Source: Thiobacillaceae bacterium (GTDB taxonomy: Bacteria > Pseudomonadota > Gammaproteobacteria > Burkholderiales > Thiobacillaceae). From it: DNA of 22,980 bases. Positions 7,332-15,116 of the stretch are shown here, piece by piece. Numbering within the stretch: the stretch's first letter is position 1; every line of letters begins with the position of its first letter. The translations under genes were made by a program, and so were the position numbers. Location: positions 1 to 22,980 of the forward strand of contig JAAPAA010000228.1 in assembly GCA_012274165.1 (NCBI GenBank). The letters run 5' to 3'. The notes beneath the pieces are model-generated. The model did not search any database. It saw only the letters and a program-made list of their open reading frames with translations, and was not told the DNA's origin.

Positions 7332-8593
7332 AGCGGCTCAAACAACACCTCATCGACCAGGCCATCATCGCCTGCAACACCCTGGAAGTCAGGATGCCCC
7401 TGCGCCGGCTGGGAGGCTCTCCGCATGCCGCCATTGCGGAAACAGCCAGCCGTTTCGTGATCATCCCGGGTGACGTCATCAATCCGTCGGGTTCTCTGGG
7501 CGACATGGCCATGTTTACCGCATTGCTGCAATCGCTGCGCGCACGCGACTCCGCCGCCACATTCACCATCATCGGCACGCGCAACCACAGCATTGCCGTA
7601 CCCGGGGTCGGTGAGGTTCCGGTGGTGGCCGCCTGGACTGGCCGGACAGGCACCGCCGCCTTCGACCGGCTGATTCGGCAAAACCACGCCCTGTTTGTGA
7701 TGGGCGCCGACATTCTGGACGGCAAGTATGGCGCGGCGCTGGTGCAGCGCATTGTTGATTACTGCAACCACAGCGTACAACTCGGCATTCCGGCTACCCT
7801 GCTGGGCTTCAGCTTCAACACCCACCCGCGCCAGCCGGCAGTTCACGCCTTGTCCAGATTGCATCCCAAGGTGACCGTGAACGTACGCGACCAGCTCTCG
7901 CTCGATCGCTTTACGCAGATTGTCGGCGTCGCGGCCACCCTGTGCGCGGACAGCGCCTTTTTGATGCCCGCCGCCGCCGCGCCCGAACCCGAGGCGGAAT
8001 CCTGGATAAACGCCATGCGCGATGCCGGCCGCAGTCCGGTTGGCGTCAACCTGAATGCCCATGCTCTGGCGCCCGCGCTCGCGCAAGTGGGCGCAACTGA
8101 ACTGATCGTCCGCCTGGCCGCGCAACTCGTGCGTGCAGCAGACCTGAACCAGCTGGCATTCATGCTGATTCCGCACGACCACAAGCCAAAATCGGGCGAT
8201 GTGCCCATGCTCCAGGCGCTCGAAAAAGAGTTGCGTAAGAATGGCTTCCGACACGTCCGCTACACCCCGATCAATCAACCCGACACGATCAAACGGGTGA
8301 CCGGTCTGCTCGATCTCATCATCACCGGACGCATGCACCTGGCCATCGCCTCACTGGGGAGCGGCACGCCCACCCTGTTGATCACCTATCAGGACAAATT
8401 CGAAGGCTTGCATCAACACTTTGGCCTGCCTCTCGAATACACCCTTTCGCCCACGCAGTGCATCAGCGATGAATTCCTGAACAAGATCAATCATGCATTC
8501 ACACACAGGCACGACAATCGCGAACGCATCCGCACCAGCCTGCCGCAGGTACATGCACTGGCTTCACGGAACCTTGAAATAAACAGCACTTGA
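7328..8593 (+). CDS. Polysaccharide pyruvyltransferase family protein
   Basis: The 421-residue protein fits the PS_pyruv_trans family (CsaB, WcaK, AmsJ), which moves pyruvate from PEP onto a sugar as a ketal, giving the glycan a negative charge. Marks are GDVINPSGSLGDMAMFTAL (48-66), a GADILDGKYG block (126-135), VNVRDQLS (184-191) and the C-terminal TGRMHLAIASLGSGTP (333-348), where the His/Arg contact PEP in the family. A GTG at 7292 is in frame, but the ATG at 7328 forms an ATGA overlap with the upstream stop and is preferred. Some family members do not use PEP, so the donor is not proven. An inverted repeat follows the stop. Confidence 0.82.
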   Translation: MKRLKQHLIDQAIIACNTLEVRMPLRRLGGSPHAAIAETASRFVIIPGDVINPSGSLGDMAMFTALLQSLRARDSAATFTIIGTRNHSIAVPGVGEVPVVAAWTGRTGTAAFDRLIRQNHALFVMGADILDGKYGAALVQRIVDYCNHSVQLGIPATLLGFSFNTHPRQPAVHALSRLHPKVTVNVRDQLSLDRFTQIVGVAATLCADSAFLMPAAAAPEPEAESWINAMRDAGRSPVGVNLNAHALAPALAQVGATELIVRLAAQLVRAADLNQLAFMLIPHDHKPKSGDVPMLQALEKELRKNGFRHVRYTPINQPDTIKRVTGLLDLIITGRMHLAIASLGSGTPTLLITYQDKFEGLHQHFGLPLEYTLSPTQCISDEFLNKINHAFTHRHDNRERIRTSLPQVHALASRNLEINST

Positions 8594-8594
8594 A

Positions 8595-8642
8595 GTGGCT
8601 CAAGCCGATTCAAAAAACAAAAAATTGCCGCATTCGAGCCAC
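8595..8642. repeat. Intercistronic inverted repeat with A-rich loop
   Basis: GTGGCTC (8595-8601) and GAGCCAC (8636-8642) are perfect 7-base arms around a 34-base A-rich loop, starting two bases after the stop codon of the pyruvyltransferase gene. It is in the largest gap (75 bp) inside the rightward cluster. It lacks a U-tract, so I read it as a possible mRNA processing or stability hairpin and not as a terminator. Confidence 0.35.
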
Positions 8643-8655
8643 GAAAAGCGTACAG

Positions 8656-8662
8656 AAAGGGA
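8656..8662 (+). promoter_or_regulatory. Ribosome binding site of the QueC-like gene
   Basis: AAAGGGA lies six bases before the ATG at 8669 and fixes that start. It is stronger than the sites of most cluster genes, which rely on overlaps with the upstream stop. Confidence 0.6.
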
Positions 8663-8668
8663 TAGAAA

Positions 8669-9871
8669 ATGATCGTCCGGAACATCCAGGAAAAGCATGC
8701 AGACGGCCAGTATCAAATTCAGGCCGAGGTGGAACACGAGACCAGGAATGCGCGGGAAACGATTTTTTTCTCCGTACCATCCGAACAGGCCCACTGGATA
8801 CGCCCCGAACCCAATGCCTTCATGATGGGGACGGCCATTGCCGCCCTGTGGAACGGGGAAACCCGGCTGGAAATTGAAGGCGGAGTCGATCCGCAGCTGA
8901 GCTCCAGGCTTACCCTGGCCATGCGGTTACTGACACGTTGGCATAAAAGCCCGTTACGTCCTGTCAAGATTGTGGCGCCTGCAGCGGCGCGCCCCTTACC
9001 GGACATTTCCCGATCCACCACCGCGCTGTTCCTGTCCGGTGGCGTGGACTCATTGTCAGCCCTGTACTGGAATGCCAGCCAATACCCGATGGGCGACCCC
9101 AGGCGAGTGGGCGTCGCCTTCTTCGTCCATGGACTGGACGTGGGTGACCCCAACAAACCGGATCGGCTCGATGTATGGAATCTCGGCATCCAGAAACTGT
9201 CCGCCCTCTGCCGTGAACTGGGTTTGGAGCTGGTGACGGTAAAAGTCAATTTGAGGAATCTGGCCATGAGCTGGCGGCTTTATGGTGGGTGGCAGCACGC
9301 TTCCCTGCTGGCTGCCATCGCCCATGCTGCGAGTTCGCACCTTCACCGGTGCATCATCGCCCCGGACTATTCGATAGAACATATCCCGCATCCTCATGGG
9401 TCGCATCCGTGGCTGAACAGCTATTTTGGTGCGGACTTTCTTGAGATCACCACCGGCGACATGGAGCAATTCAGCCGTGTGGAAAAAATTCGCTTCCTGT
9501 CAACCCACCCTGGCGTATTGAACGCGCTCAGGGTGTGCTGGGACTCGGCCGCCATCCCGGCAGGTCACCTTAATTGCGGGCGTTGTTTGAAATGCGTCCG
9601 CACCATGCTCGCGTTCATGGCTTGCGGCCAACTCGCCGAGACCACCGCATTCCCCAGTCATGACGTCACGCCACAATTGATGAAATCCATCCCCATCAAG
9701 ACGCTTGCTGAACTGGAACTCTATTTCGAAGTGCTACCGGCACTTGAGGCGATGGGGCGGCAGGACTTGACGGCGATCATCAGGCGGAAAATATGGCTGT
9801 TCCAGGCCGAGCACACCCTGAGGCTCAATTACTTGCGACCGGTCGCCAAAAAGCTGCTCGGCAGGCGTTGA
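8669..9871 (+). CDS. QueC-like PP-loop ATPase (adenine nucleotide alpha-hydrolase fold) in a glycan cluster
   Basis: The 400-residue protein has a pyrophosphatase P-loop SGGVDSLSALYW (123-134) and a C-terminal zinc site built from C290 and the NCGRCLKC block (C303, C306, C309), the layout seen in QueC. QueC adenylates a carboxylate and converts it to an amide and then a nitrile. Two things differ from QueC: about 115 residues precede the P-loop, where QueC has about ten, and the segment between (a GLDVGDPNKPDRLD loop at 155-168 and IAPDYSIEHIPHPHGSHP at 230-247) is His/Asp-rich and has no counterpart that I recognise. In this operon an ATP-driven amidation or similar change of a uronic-acid carboxylate is plausible, but this is inference. 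A run of 7 T lies at 8763-8769. Confidence 0.75.
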   Translation: MIVRNIQEKHADGQYQIQAEVEHETRNARETIFFSVPSEQAHWIRPEPNAFMMGTAIAALWNGETRLEIEGGVDPQLSSRLTLAMRLLTRWHKSPLRPVKIVAPAAARPLPDISRSTTALFLSGGVDSLSALYWNASQYPMGDPRRVGVAFFVHGLDVGDPNKPDRLDVWNLGIQKLSALCRELGLELVTVKVNLRNLAMSWRLYGGWQHASLLAAIAHAASSHLHRCIIAPDYSIEHIPHPHGSHPWLNSYFGADFLEITTGDMEQFSRVEKIRFLSTHPGVLNALRVCWDSAAIPAGHLNCGRCLKCVRTMLAFMACGQLAETTAFPSHDVTPQLMKSIPIKTLAELELYFEVLPALEAMGRQDLTAIIRRKIWLFQAEHTLRLNYLRPVAKKLLGRR

Positions 9872-9918
9872 CCCCACGCCAAACGATTCCTCGACCAGCC
9901 AAGAACCGTACATTCCTG

Positions 9919-10725
9919 ATGAATTGCCATCTGTGCAACGCTGAAACCCGAACGCTCTTCCGCGCCAGCGTCCTTAGCAAACATGAGGCGGCGTACCACT
10001 ATTGTGCTGAGTGCGACCACATATTCGTCGATCATCCGACATGGCTTGAGGAGGCCTACGCCGATGCCATCGTATTGGAGGATACGGATGTGGCCGTGAG
10101 AAACATCTTTACCGCACTGCGGCTCGCAGCAATCTACTACCTGGTTCTTGAGGATCGCGGACACGCCAGGTATGCCGACATCGCAGGTGGCTATGGCCTG
10201 CTAACCAGACTGATGCGCGACCTTGGATTCGATTACTTCTGGTCTGATGGTTATGCAAAAAACCTGTTTGCCCGTGGCTTTGAATACGATGCCAGGCAAG
10301 GCGCCTGCCTGGCCATCAGCGCCATAGAGGTTCTGGAACACTCGATCAATCCACTCGATTTCATCCGGCAAAACCTGATCGACTATCAAACCGATACCCT
10401 GGTCTTCACGACTGAAGTCTTCCCGGACAACAGCCCGCCCTTACCTCACAGTTGGGGGTATTACGCGTTCGACACCGGGCAACACATCGCCTTTTTCTCC
10501 CGCAAAGGGCTGTCTCGGCTGGCAAGCAGGCTGGGGATGCATTATTTCTCCCTCGGGCGCTTGCATGTTTTCTCGAAAAAGCCCTTGCCCGCATGGAAGC
10601 TCAGGCTGGCAAGCCACAAGCTGATGGTCGTACCCATTGCCTTGTTTGCCGCCTATCGCCTGGGTTCCCGGCGCAACAAGGACCAGACACTCATCCGCAG
10701 GCAAACAAATCAATCCCAAGCATAA
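9919..10725 (+). CDS. Class I SAM-dependent methyltransferase with N-terminal zinc ribbon
   Basis: From the ATG at 9919 (47 bp after the preceding stop) the protein is 268 residues. It begins with a four-cysteine knuckle, C3-x2-C6 and C29-x2-C32, followed by a SAM-binding motif I variant YADIAGGYGLLTRLM (85-99) and an IEVLEH motif (136-141) like the FEVIEH of sugar and small-molecule methyltransferases. The reading frame is open upstream to 9793, but that part overlaps the previous gene; the Cys knuckle at residues 3-6 argues for the start given. It likely methylates a sugar or nucleotide-sugar in the cytoplasm; the acceptor is unknown. Zinc-ribbon methyltransferases of this build occur in deoxysugar pathways. 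Confidence 0.75.
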   Translation: MNCHLCNAETRTLFRASVLSKHEAAYHYCAECDHIFVDHPTWLEEAYADAIVLEDTDVAVRNIFTALRLAAIYYLVLEDRGHARYADIAGGYGLLTRLMRDLGFDYFWSDGYAKNLFARGFEYDARQGACLAISAIEVLEHSINPLDFIRQNLIDYQTDTLVFTTEVFPDNSPPLPHSWGYYAFDTGQHIAFFSRKGLSRLASRLGMHYFSLGRLHVFSKKPLPAWKLRLASHKLMVVPIALFAAYRLGSRRNKDQTLIRRQTNQSQA

Positions 10726-10784
10726 ATCTTGCTTTGATTTAACCATTCAAGGCCTTGCCTACAACGTACCGCCGAGCTCTTTGC

Positions 10785-11690
10785 ATGCCCATTTCGTTCA
10801 CTCACATTATCAATCCGTTTGTCTGCGCGCCGGATACCGAACACGGTATCGCCAGCCGGATTACCCATGCGAGCTTGAAAACCGCGATTGAAGCAGCCCG
10901 ACACACGGAAATCGAGGTCGAGGTCAGGGCCGTGATCCTGCCCGGCGATGAAGCGGCCATCCAGTTCCCGGCCCAATTTGGCGGCCACCTGCAGCGCACC
11001 GTTCAGGATGTCACGACGCTGCATCCCAAGCGCCTGCTTCCGTTGATTGCCGACATCCTCGCCATCGGTGCCGCATCCGCAAGCAATAGCCATCTGGTTT
11101 ACACCAACATGGATATCGCCCTGCAGCCCGACTTCTATATACAGTTACACTCCCTGATCGAAACGCGATTCGACCGCGATACGCCGTTCATCGTGTACAG
11201 ACGGAATATTCCGGGGCATTACACCGACATCGAGGAGCTTCCCATGATGATTGCCGAACCCGGAGAGGTCGCCTACGGATTCGACTGTTTCGTGTTTCCC
11301 CAGGCTTACGTATCGCAACTGGATTTAGGACAATGCTGCATTGGCGCCGCACATTTCGATTACCTGATGTTCATGGCTCTGGATGCCGCCAGTGGGTTTC
11401 GGATACAACGGGTAAACGATATTCCGCTCACTTTTCATATTGGCAACGATATTTCATGGAGCGGACAAATCGACTACATCGAACATAATCTCACCGAATC
11501 CATGGCCGCTATCCAGCGCATGCGGCAACGCTACGCCGTGCCGAAGACCAGCCAGTTCGATCGACTTGAGCTTAACCACTTCCGCCCCAACGCCCGCATC
11601 GACAGTTTGATTCTGCGGAAACTGAAGCGTCTTCCGCGTATCGCGCAACTGACCGTATCAATCAAGCGGTGGATGGGGAGAAGCCATTGA
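10785..11690 (+). CDS. Unknown protein with DxD-like patch, possible glycosyltransferase
   Basis: I do not recognise a named family with confidence. The 301-residue soluble protein, started at the ATG at 10785 (a TTG 30 bp upstream is also in frame), contains HLVYTNMDIALQPDFY (103-118), which reads like the beta-strand plus metal-binding segment of GT-A glycosyltransferases (cf. DxD), then FDCFVFP (166-172), GAAHFDYLMFMAL (187-199) and TFHIGNDISWSG (216-227). The end is basic and may touch the membrane. No signal peptide or transmembrane helix is seen. Its place between a methyltransferase and the flippase suggests a role in making or transferring one sugar of the repeat. Confidence 0.5.
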   Translation: MPISFTHIINPFVCAPDTEHGIASRITHASLKTAIEAARHTEIEVEVRAVILPGDEAAIQFPAQFGGHLQRTVQDVTTLHPKRLLPLIADILAIGAASASNSHLVYTNMDIALQPDFYIQLHSLIETRFDRDTPFIVYRRNIPGHYTDIEELPMMIAEPGEVAYGFDCFVFPQAYVSQLDLGQCCIGAAHFDYLMFMALDAASGFRIQRVNDIPLTFHIGNDISWSGQIDYIEHNLTESMAAIQRMRQRYAVPKTSQFDRLELNHFRPNARIDSLILRKLKRLPRIAQLTVSIKRWMGRSH

Positions 11691-11757
11691 CCAGCCTAAA
11701 CCGTGCATCTCATTCCGCGCGATACCAAGCAGAAAGCCACCACATGCGAGGCACGCC

Positions 11758-13236
11758 ATGAGTCTGGGACACTCCATCCGACACGGTGCTAAATGGATAT
11801 TTATTGGCAACACCGGCAGCCAGATCATCAACTTCGCATTGGGGCTGATTCTTGCGCGTCTCATGATGCCGGCCGAATTCGGCATGGTCGCGACCATCCT
11901 GATCTTCACCAATCTCGCGGGGTTTGTGGCGGGCGGCGGTATGGGCCAGGCCCTCGTCAGAGCCAAGGAGGCCGACAAACGTGATTACGATTTACTGTTC
12001 ACGGTGCAATTCCTGATTGGCCTGGTGATCGTCGGATTCTTCTTTGCCATCGCTCCATGGTTTGGCCGCTGGTACCACAATCCCGAATATGCCGACCTGC
12101 TTTGGGTCGCCGCGCTGTCATTCCTGATTCGGCCATTTGCCAACGTACCCGGCAACATGCTGCACCGGGAGATGCGTTTCAAGGCCAAAACAGCAGTCCA
12201 ACTCAGCAATCTGGTGGTGTACAACAGCATTGCACTGAGCCTGGCCTATCTGGGTCACGGCCCCTGGAGTTTGATCCTCGCCGGACTATTCGGCTCAGTG
12301 GCGGGCGCACTGCAACTTGCCTGGCACGCGCGCTGGCGCCCGGGAATCAACTTTAATTTTTCCCGCGCACAAGAGCTGATGCGCTATGGCTTGCTGGCCA
12401 CCTCGAACAATGTAGTCGGCTACATCCAGGGGCAGGTGGCGACGTTCGTATTGTCGCGCACCGGTGATGCCGCAGCGGTCGGTTTGTTCAACAAGGCCAG
12501 AAGCCTGGCCTACATGCCTTTCAACATGGTGAGCGGATCGGCCTACGAGCCAGTATTTCGGGCCATTGCGCAATCGGCCGACAACCCCGACCGGGTACGT
12601 TATCTCTATCTGCAAAGCATCCAGCTCGGCTGCCTCTATACCTTCCCGATTTACATTCTGCTGTACTGGCTGGCGCCCGAGGCCATCCGTTTTTTTTACG
12701 GGGCACACTGGCTGGCGTCGGCCGAGCCGCTGTCCATTCTCGTTTTTGCCGGTTTTTTCATGTCGATCGGCCACCCTGCCGGGGCGTTGCTGGCGGCCCT
12801 GAATTTACTGGGGAAAGAACTGGTGATCCAGGTGGTGAACCTGGTCATTCTGGTGCTAGGCATGCTCATTGCCATCCCCTATGGCATCAACGGGGCGGCC
12901 TGGGTGCTGGTCTTTTCCCAGTTCGTGGGCATGGTTTACATTACCGTCATTGCCTGCAAGGCCACCGGGATCGGCTGGCTGGATATGGCGAAGGCAGTGA
13001 TGCCGGCAACGGTGCATGCAGCGGGCTTGCTCGCCGCGCTGGCGCTGCTCGGCGAACTGGCAGGCCATTTCATCAGCGGCGACTTTCTGGCGCTGGCCTT
13101 TTATGGCACGGCAGCCGCGGTGATCATGGTATTAAGCGGCCTGTTTTCGCCCTTTTCCGCGATGCGAAACGAAAGCCGGAAAATGCTGGGCATGCTGCGG
13201 GGCCGCCTCACTTTCGCCGGAAATAGAAAAACATGA
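11758..13236 (+). CDS. Wzx-type oligosaccharide flippase (MOP superfamily)
   Basis: The 492-residue protein is almost wholly hydrophobic, with 12-14 predicted membrane spans, and begins with the family-typical amphipathic region GAKWIFIGNTGSQIINFALGLILAR. It should move undecaprenyl-linked glycan units from the inner to the outer leaflet of the inner membrane. The later loop SGSAYEPVFRAIAQ and the NLLGKELVIQVVNLVIL segment are typical of the lipopolysaccharide-type flippase branch. GAGG six bases before the ATG serves as ribosome binding site. A run of 8 T is at 12690-12697. Its stop overlaps the next start (ATGA). No Wzy-type polymerase is seen nearby. Confidence 0.88.
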   Translation: MSLGHSIRHGAKWIFIGNTGSQIINFALGLILARLMMPAEFGMVATILIFTNLAGFVAGGGMGQALVRAKEADKRDYDLLFTVQFLIGLVIVGFFFAIAPWFGRWYHNPEYADLLWVAALSFLIRPFANVPGNMLHREMRFKAKTAVQLSNLVVYNSIALSLAYLGHGPWSLILAGLFGSVAGALQLAWHARWRPGINFNFSRAQELMRYGLLATSNNVVGYIQGQVATFVLSRTGDAAAVGLFNKARSLAYMPFNMVSGSAYEPVFRAIAQSADNPDRVRYLYLQSIQLGCLYTFPIYILLYWLAPEAIRFFYGAHWLASAEPLSILVFAGFFMSIGHPAGALLAALNLLGKELVIQVVNLVILVLGMLIAIPYGINGAAWVLVFSQFVGMVYITVIACKATGIGWLDMAKAVMPATVHAAGLLAALALLGELAGHFISGDFLALAFYGTAAAVIMVLSGLFSPFSAMRNESRKMLGMLRGRLTFAGNRKT

Positions 13237-14309
13237 ACCACTCAATTTCGACTATCGCCTTTTACCTGCCGCAATACCACCCCATCCCTGAAAACGATGC
13301 CTGGTGGGGCAAAGGCTTCACCGAATGGACGAACACGGCCAAGGCAACGCCCTTGTTCAAGGGGCACGAGCAACCACATATCCCGGCCGATCTGGGTTTT
13401 TATGACCTGCGCTGCGCCGAGACCCGCCAAGCCCAGGCCAACCTGGCCCGGGAATACGGCATCACCGGTTTCTGTTATTACCACTACTGGTTTGGCGGAC
13501 AGCGCCTGTTGGAGCGCCCATTCAATGAAGTGGTCGATTCCGGTCAACCCGACCTGCCGTTTTGCCTGTGCTGGGCCAACCAGACCTGGACCGGCATCTG
13601 GCACGGCGCGCCCAACAAGGTTCTGATCAAGCAGACCTACCCGGGAGAGGCCGACTACCGCGCCCACTTCGAAGCCCTGCTGCCCGCGTTTTCCGATCCT
13701 CGCTATATCCGGGTGCAGGGCAAGCCCCTGTTCGTGGTGTATCGCCCCACCGAACTACCCGATGCCCGTGAATTCATCCGGCTGTGGACCGAGTGGGCAC
13801 ATGCTGCAGGATTGCCCGGCTTTTACTTTGTGGGGATAAACCACAATGACCAATGGAAACCGCAACAAGACGGATTTGATGCGGCTATTTTGCAAAAGCT
13901 CCCACCCAAAAAACCCAATGTGACGTGGAGTCACCCACTTCTAAAACTCGGTCAACTACGTCATAAATATCAACTGACCATCCACCAGTACGCAGATATC
14001 CATCTCACTCTCACCCGCAAGGAACAGCGGGAGTATGTCGAATTTCCATGCGCGATCCCCAACTGGGACAACACACCACGTTCACGTCTCAACGGCTTGA
14101 TCATGCAGAACTCGACGCCGGAATTATTCGCGCAGCATTTCGACGCGTGTTTGCACAATGCCCAGCGCTTGCCAGAAGGCCAACAGATCGTGTTCATCAA
14201 GTCATGGAACGAATGGGCCGAAGGTAACCATTTGGAACCCGATCTTCGGTATGGCCATGCCTACCTGGAAATCGTCAAAAACCGGCTGGCTCAACTCGAC
14301 AACGCCTGA
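13233..14309 (+). CDS. WbsX / GH99-like glycan-active protein
   Basis: The 358-residue protein is a clear member of the WbsX family (GH99-like TIM barrel): IAFYLPQYHPIPENDAWWG (8-26), GKGFTEWTN (26-34), FCYYHYWFGG (80-89), CWANQTWTGIWHG (113-125), PNWDNTPR (276-283) and the terminal SWNEWAEGNHLEP (324-336). WbsX proteins occur in O-antigen and capsule loci and are annotated as glycosyltransferases, while the fold is that of endo-alpha-mannosidases; no biochemical role is settled that I know of. There is no signal peptide, so it should act in the cytoplasm, presumably before flipping. It shares ATGA with the flippase gene and ends 3 bp before the next start, so it is translationally coupled. 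Confidence 0.85.
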   Translation: MNHSISTIAFYLPQYHPIPENDAWWGKGFTEWTNTAKATPLFKGHEQPHIPADLGFYDLRCAETRQAQANLAREYGITGFCYYHYWFGGQRLLERPFNEVVDSGQPDLPFCLCWANQTWTGIWHGAPNKVLIKQTYPGEADYRAHFEALLPAFSDPRYIRVQGKPLFVVYRPTELPDAREFIRLWTEWAHAAGLPGFYFVGINHNDQWKPQQDGFDAAILQKLPPKKPNVTWSHPLLKLGQLRHKYQLTIHQYADIHLTLTRKEQREYVEFPCAIPNWDNTPRSRLNGLIMQNSTPELFAQHFDACLHNAQRLPEGQQIVFIKSWNEWAEGNHLEPDLRYGHAYLEIVKNRLAQLDNA

Positions 14310-14312
14310 TCC

Positions 14313-15107
14313 ATGCTTGATCCCGTCTCACTCGCCCTACACCGCAACGCGGGCCAGCATGGCCCGATCATGCTGATGTATCACGCCGTGCTGCCCGGCA
14401 GGGGCGCGCCGGTGTGGCCGTGGGCGGTGTCCTTGCAGCGCTTCCGCGAGCAGCTCGATTTTCTGGCGACAGAAGGCTATGCCACGCCGACCATGGGTGA
14501 ACTGGTCGCTGCCCCCGCCAACAAATGGAGCGGGCGCACCGCCGTCATCAGCTTCGACGACGGCTATGTGGACAACCTCGACGCCTGCGAAGAACTCAAA
14601 AAACGCGGTATGCGTGCGACCTGGTTCATCGTGTCGGGTTCGGTCGGCCAGTTTCCGCTATGGCCCGAGGACGGCCGTCCCGACGGGCGATTGCTCAACG
14701 CGGCCGAGCTGCGCGACATGCATGAAAACGGCATGGAAATCGCTTCCCACACGGTGAATCACGTCTGCCTGCCCGACACCGACGATGCGCAGCTGATGCA
14801 GGAACTGAGCGCATCCAAGACCACGCTTGAAACGATCCTCGAGCATCCGGTCAGCAGTTTCGCCTACCCCTACGGCGCATGGGACGAACGCTGTGCCGAG
14901 GCGGTCAGGCAGGCGGGCTACAGCGCCGCCTGCACCACCCGTACCGGCTGGGCGCTACGCGACCAGGATCCGTACCGCTTGCGCCGTCTGACTGTGTTCA
15001 ATACCGACACGCTCGGCAGCTTCGCGCGCAAGCTTTATTTCGGCAACCACAATGTGCGCTGGCGGGACATTGCAGCCTACACGCTGCGGCGCTTGCGCCG
15101 CGTCTGA
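14313..15107 (+). CDS. NodB-type polysaccharide deacetylase (CE4)
   Basis: The 264-residue protein has the carbohydrate esterase 4 motifs: FDDGY (81-85, catalytic base and metal Asp), the metal-binding SHTVNH (145-150) and AYPYGAWDE (184-192). These metal-dependent enzymes remove N- or O-acetyl groups from sugars. It carries an upstream LMYHAV block common in the family. No signal peptide is visible, so either it works in the cytoplasm on the lipid-linked precursor or it is exported by another route. It lies 3 bp after the WbsX-like gene and 9 bp before the first GT2 gene. The KLYFGNHNVRWRD end is basic and could be membrane-associated. Confidence 0.85.
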   Translation: MLDPVSLALHRNAGQHGPIMLMYHAVLPGRGAPVWPWAVSLQRFREQLDFLATEGYATPTMGELVAAPANKWSGRTAVISFDDGYVDNLDACEELKKRGMRATWFIVSGSVGQFPLWPEDGRPDGRLLNAAELRDMHENGMEIASHTVNHVCLPDTDDAQLMQELSASKTTLETILEHPVSSFAYPYGAWDERCAEAVRQAGYSAACTTRTGWALRDQDPYRLRRLTVFNTDTLGSFARKLYFGNHNVRWRDIAAYTLRRLRRV

Positions 15108-15116
15108 GCCAGGCCG

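Noticed and set aside
7070..8338. Minus-strand open frame of 422 codons under the pyruvyltransferase gene
   Set aside because: The plus-strand protein has family motifs across the same span, and the minus-strand product looks like antisense of GC-rich codons.
8669..10725. QueC-like gene as part of an anti-phage system (Qat or type IV CBASS)
   Set aside because: No QatA, QatB or QatD, cyclase or effector gene is nearby; all neighbours are glycan-biosynthesis genes.
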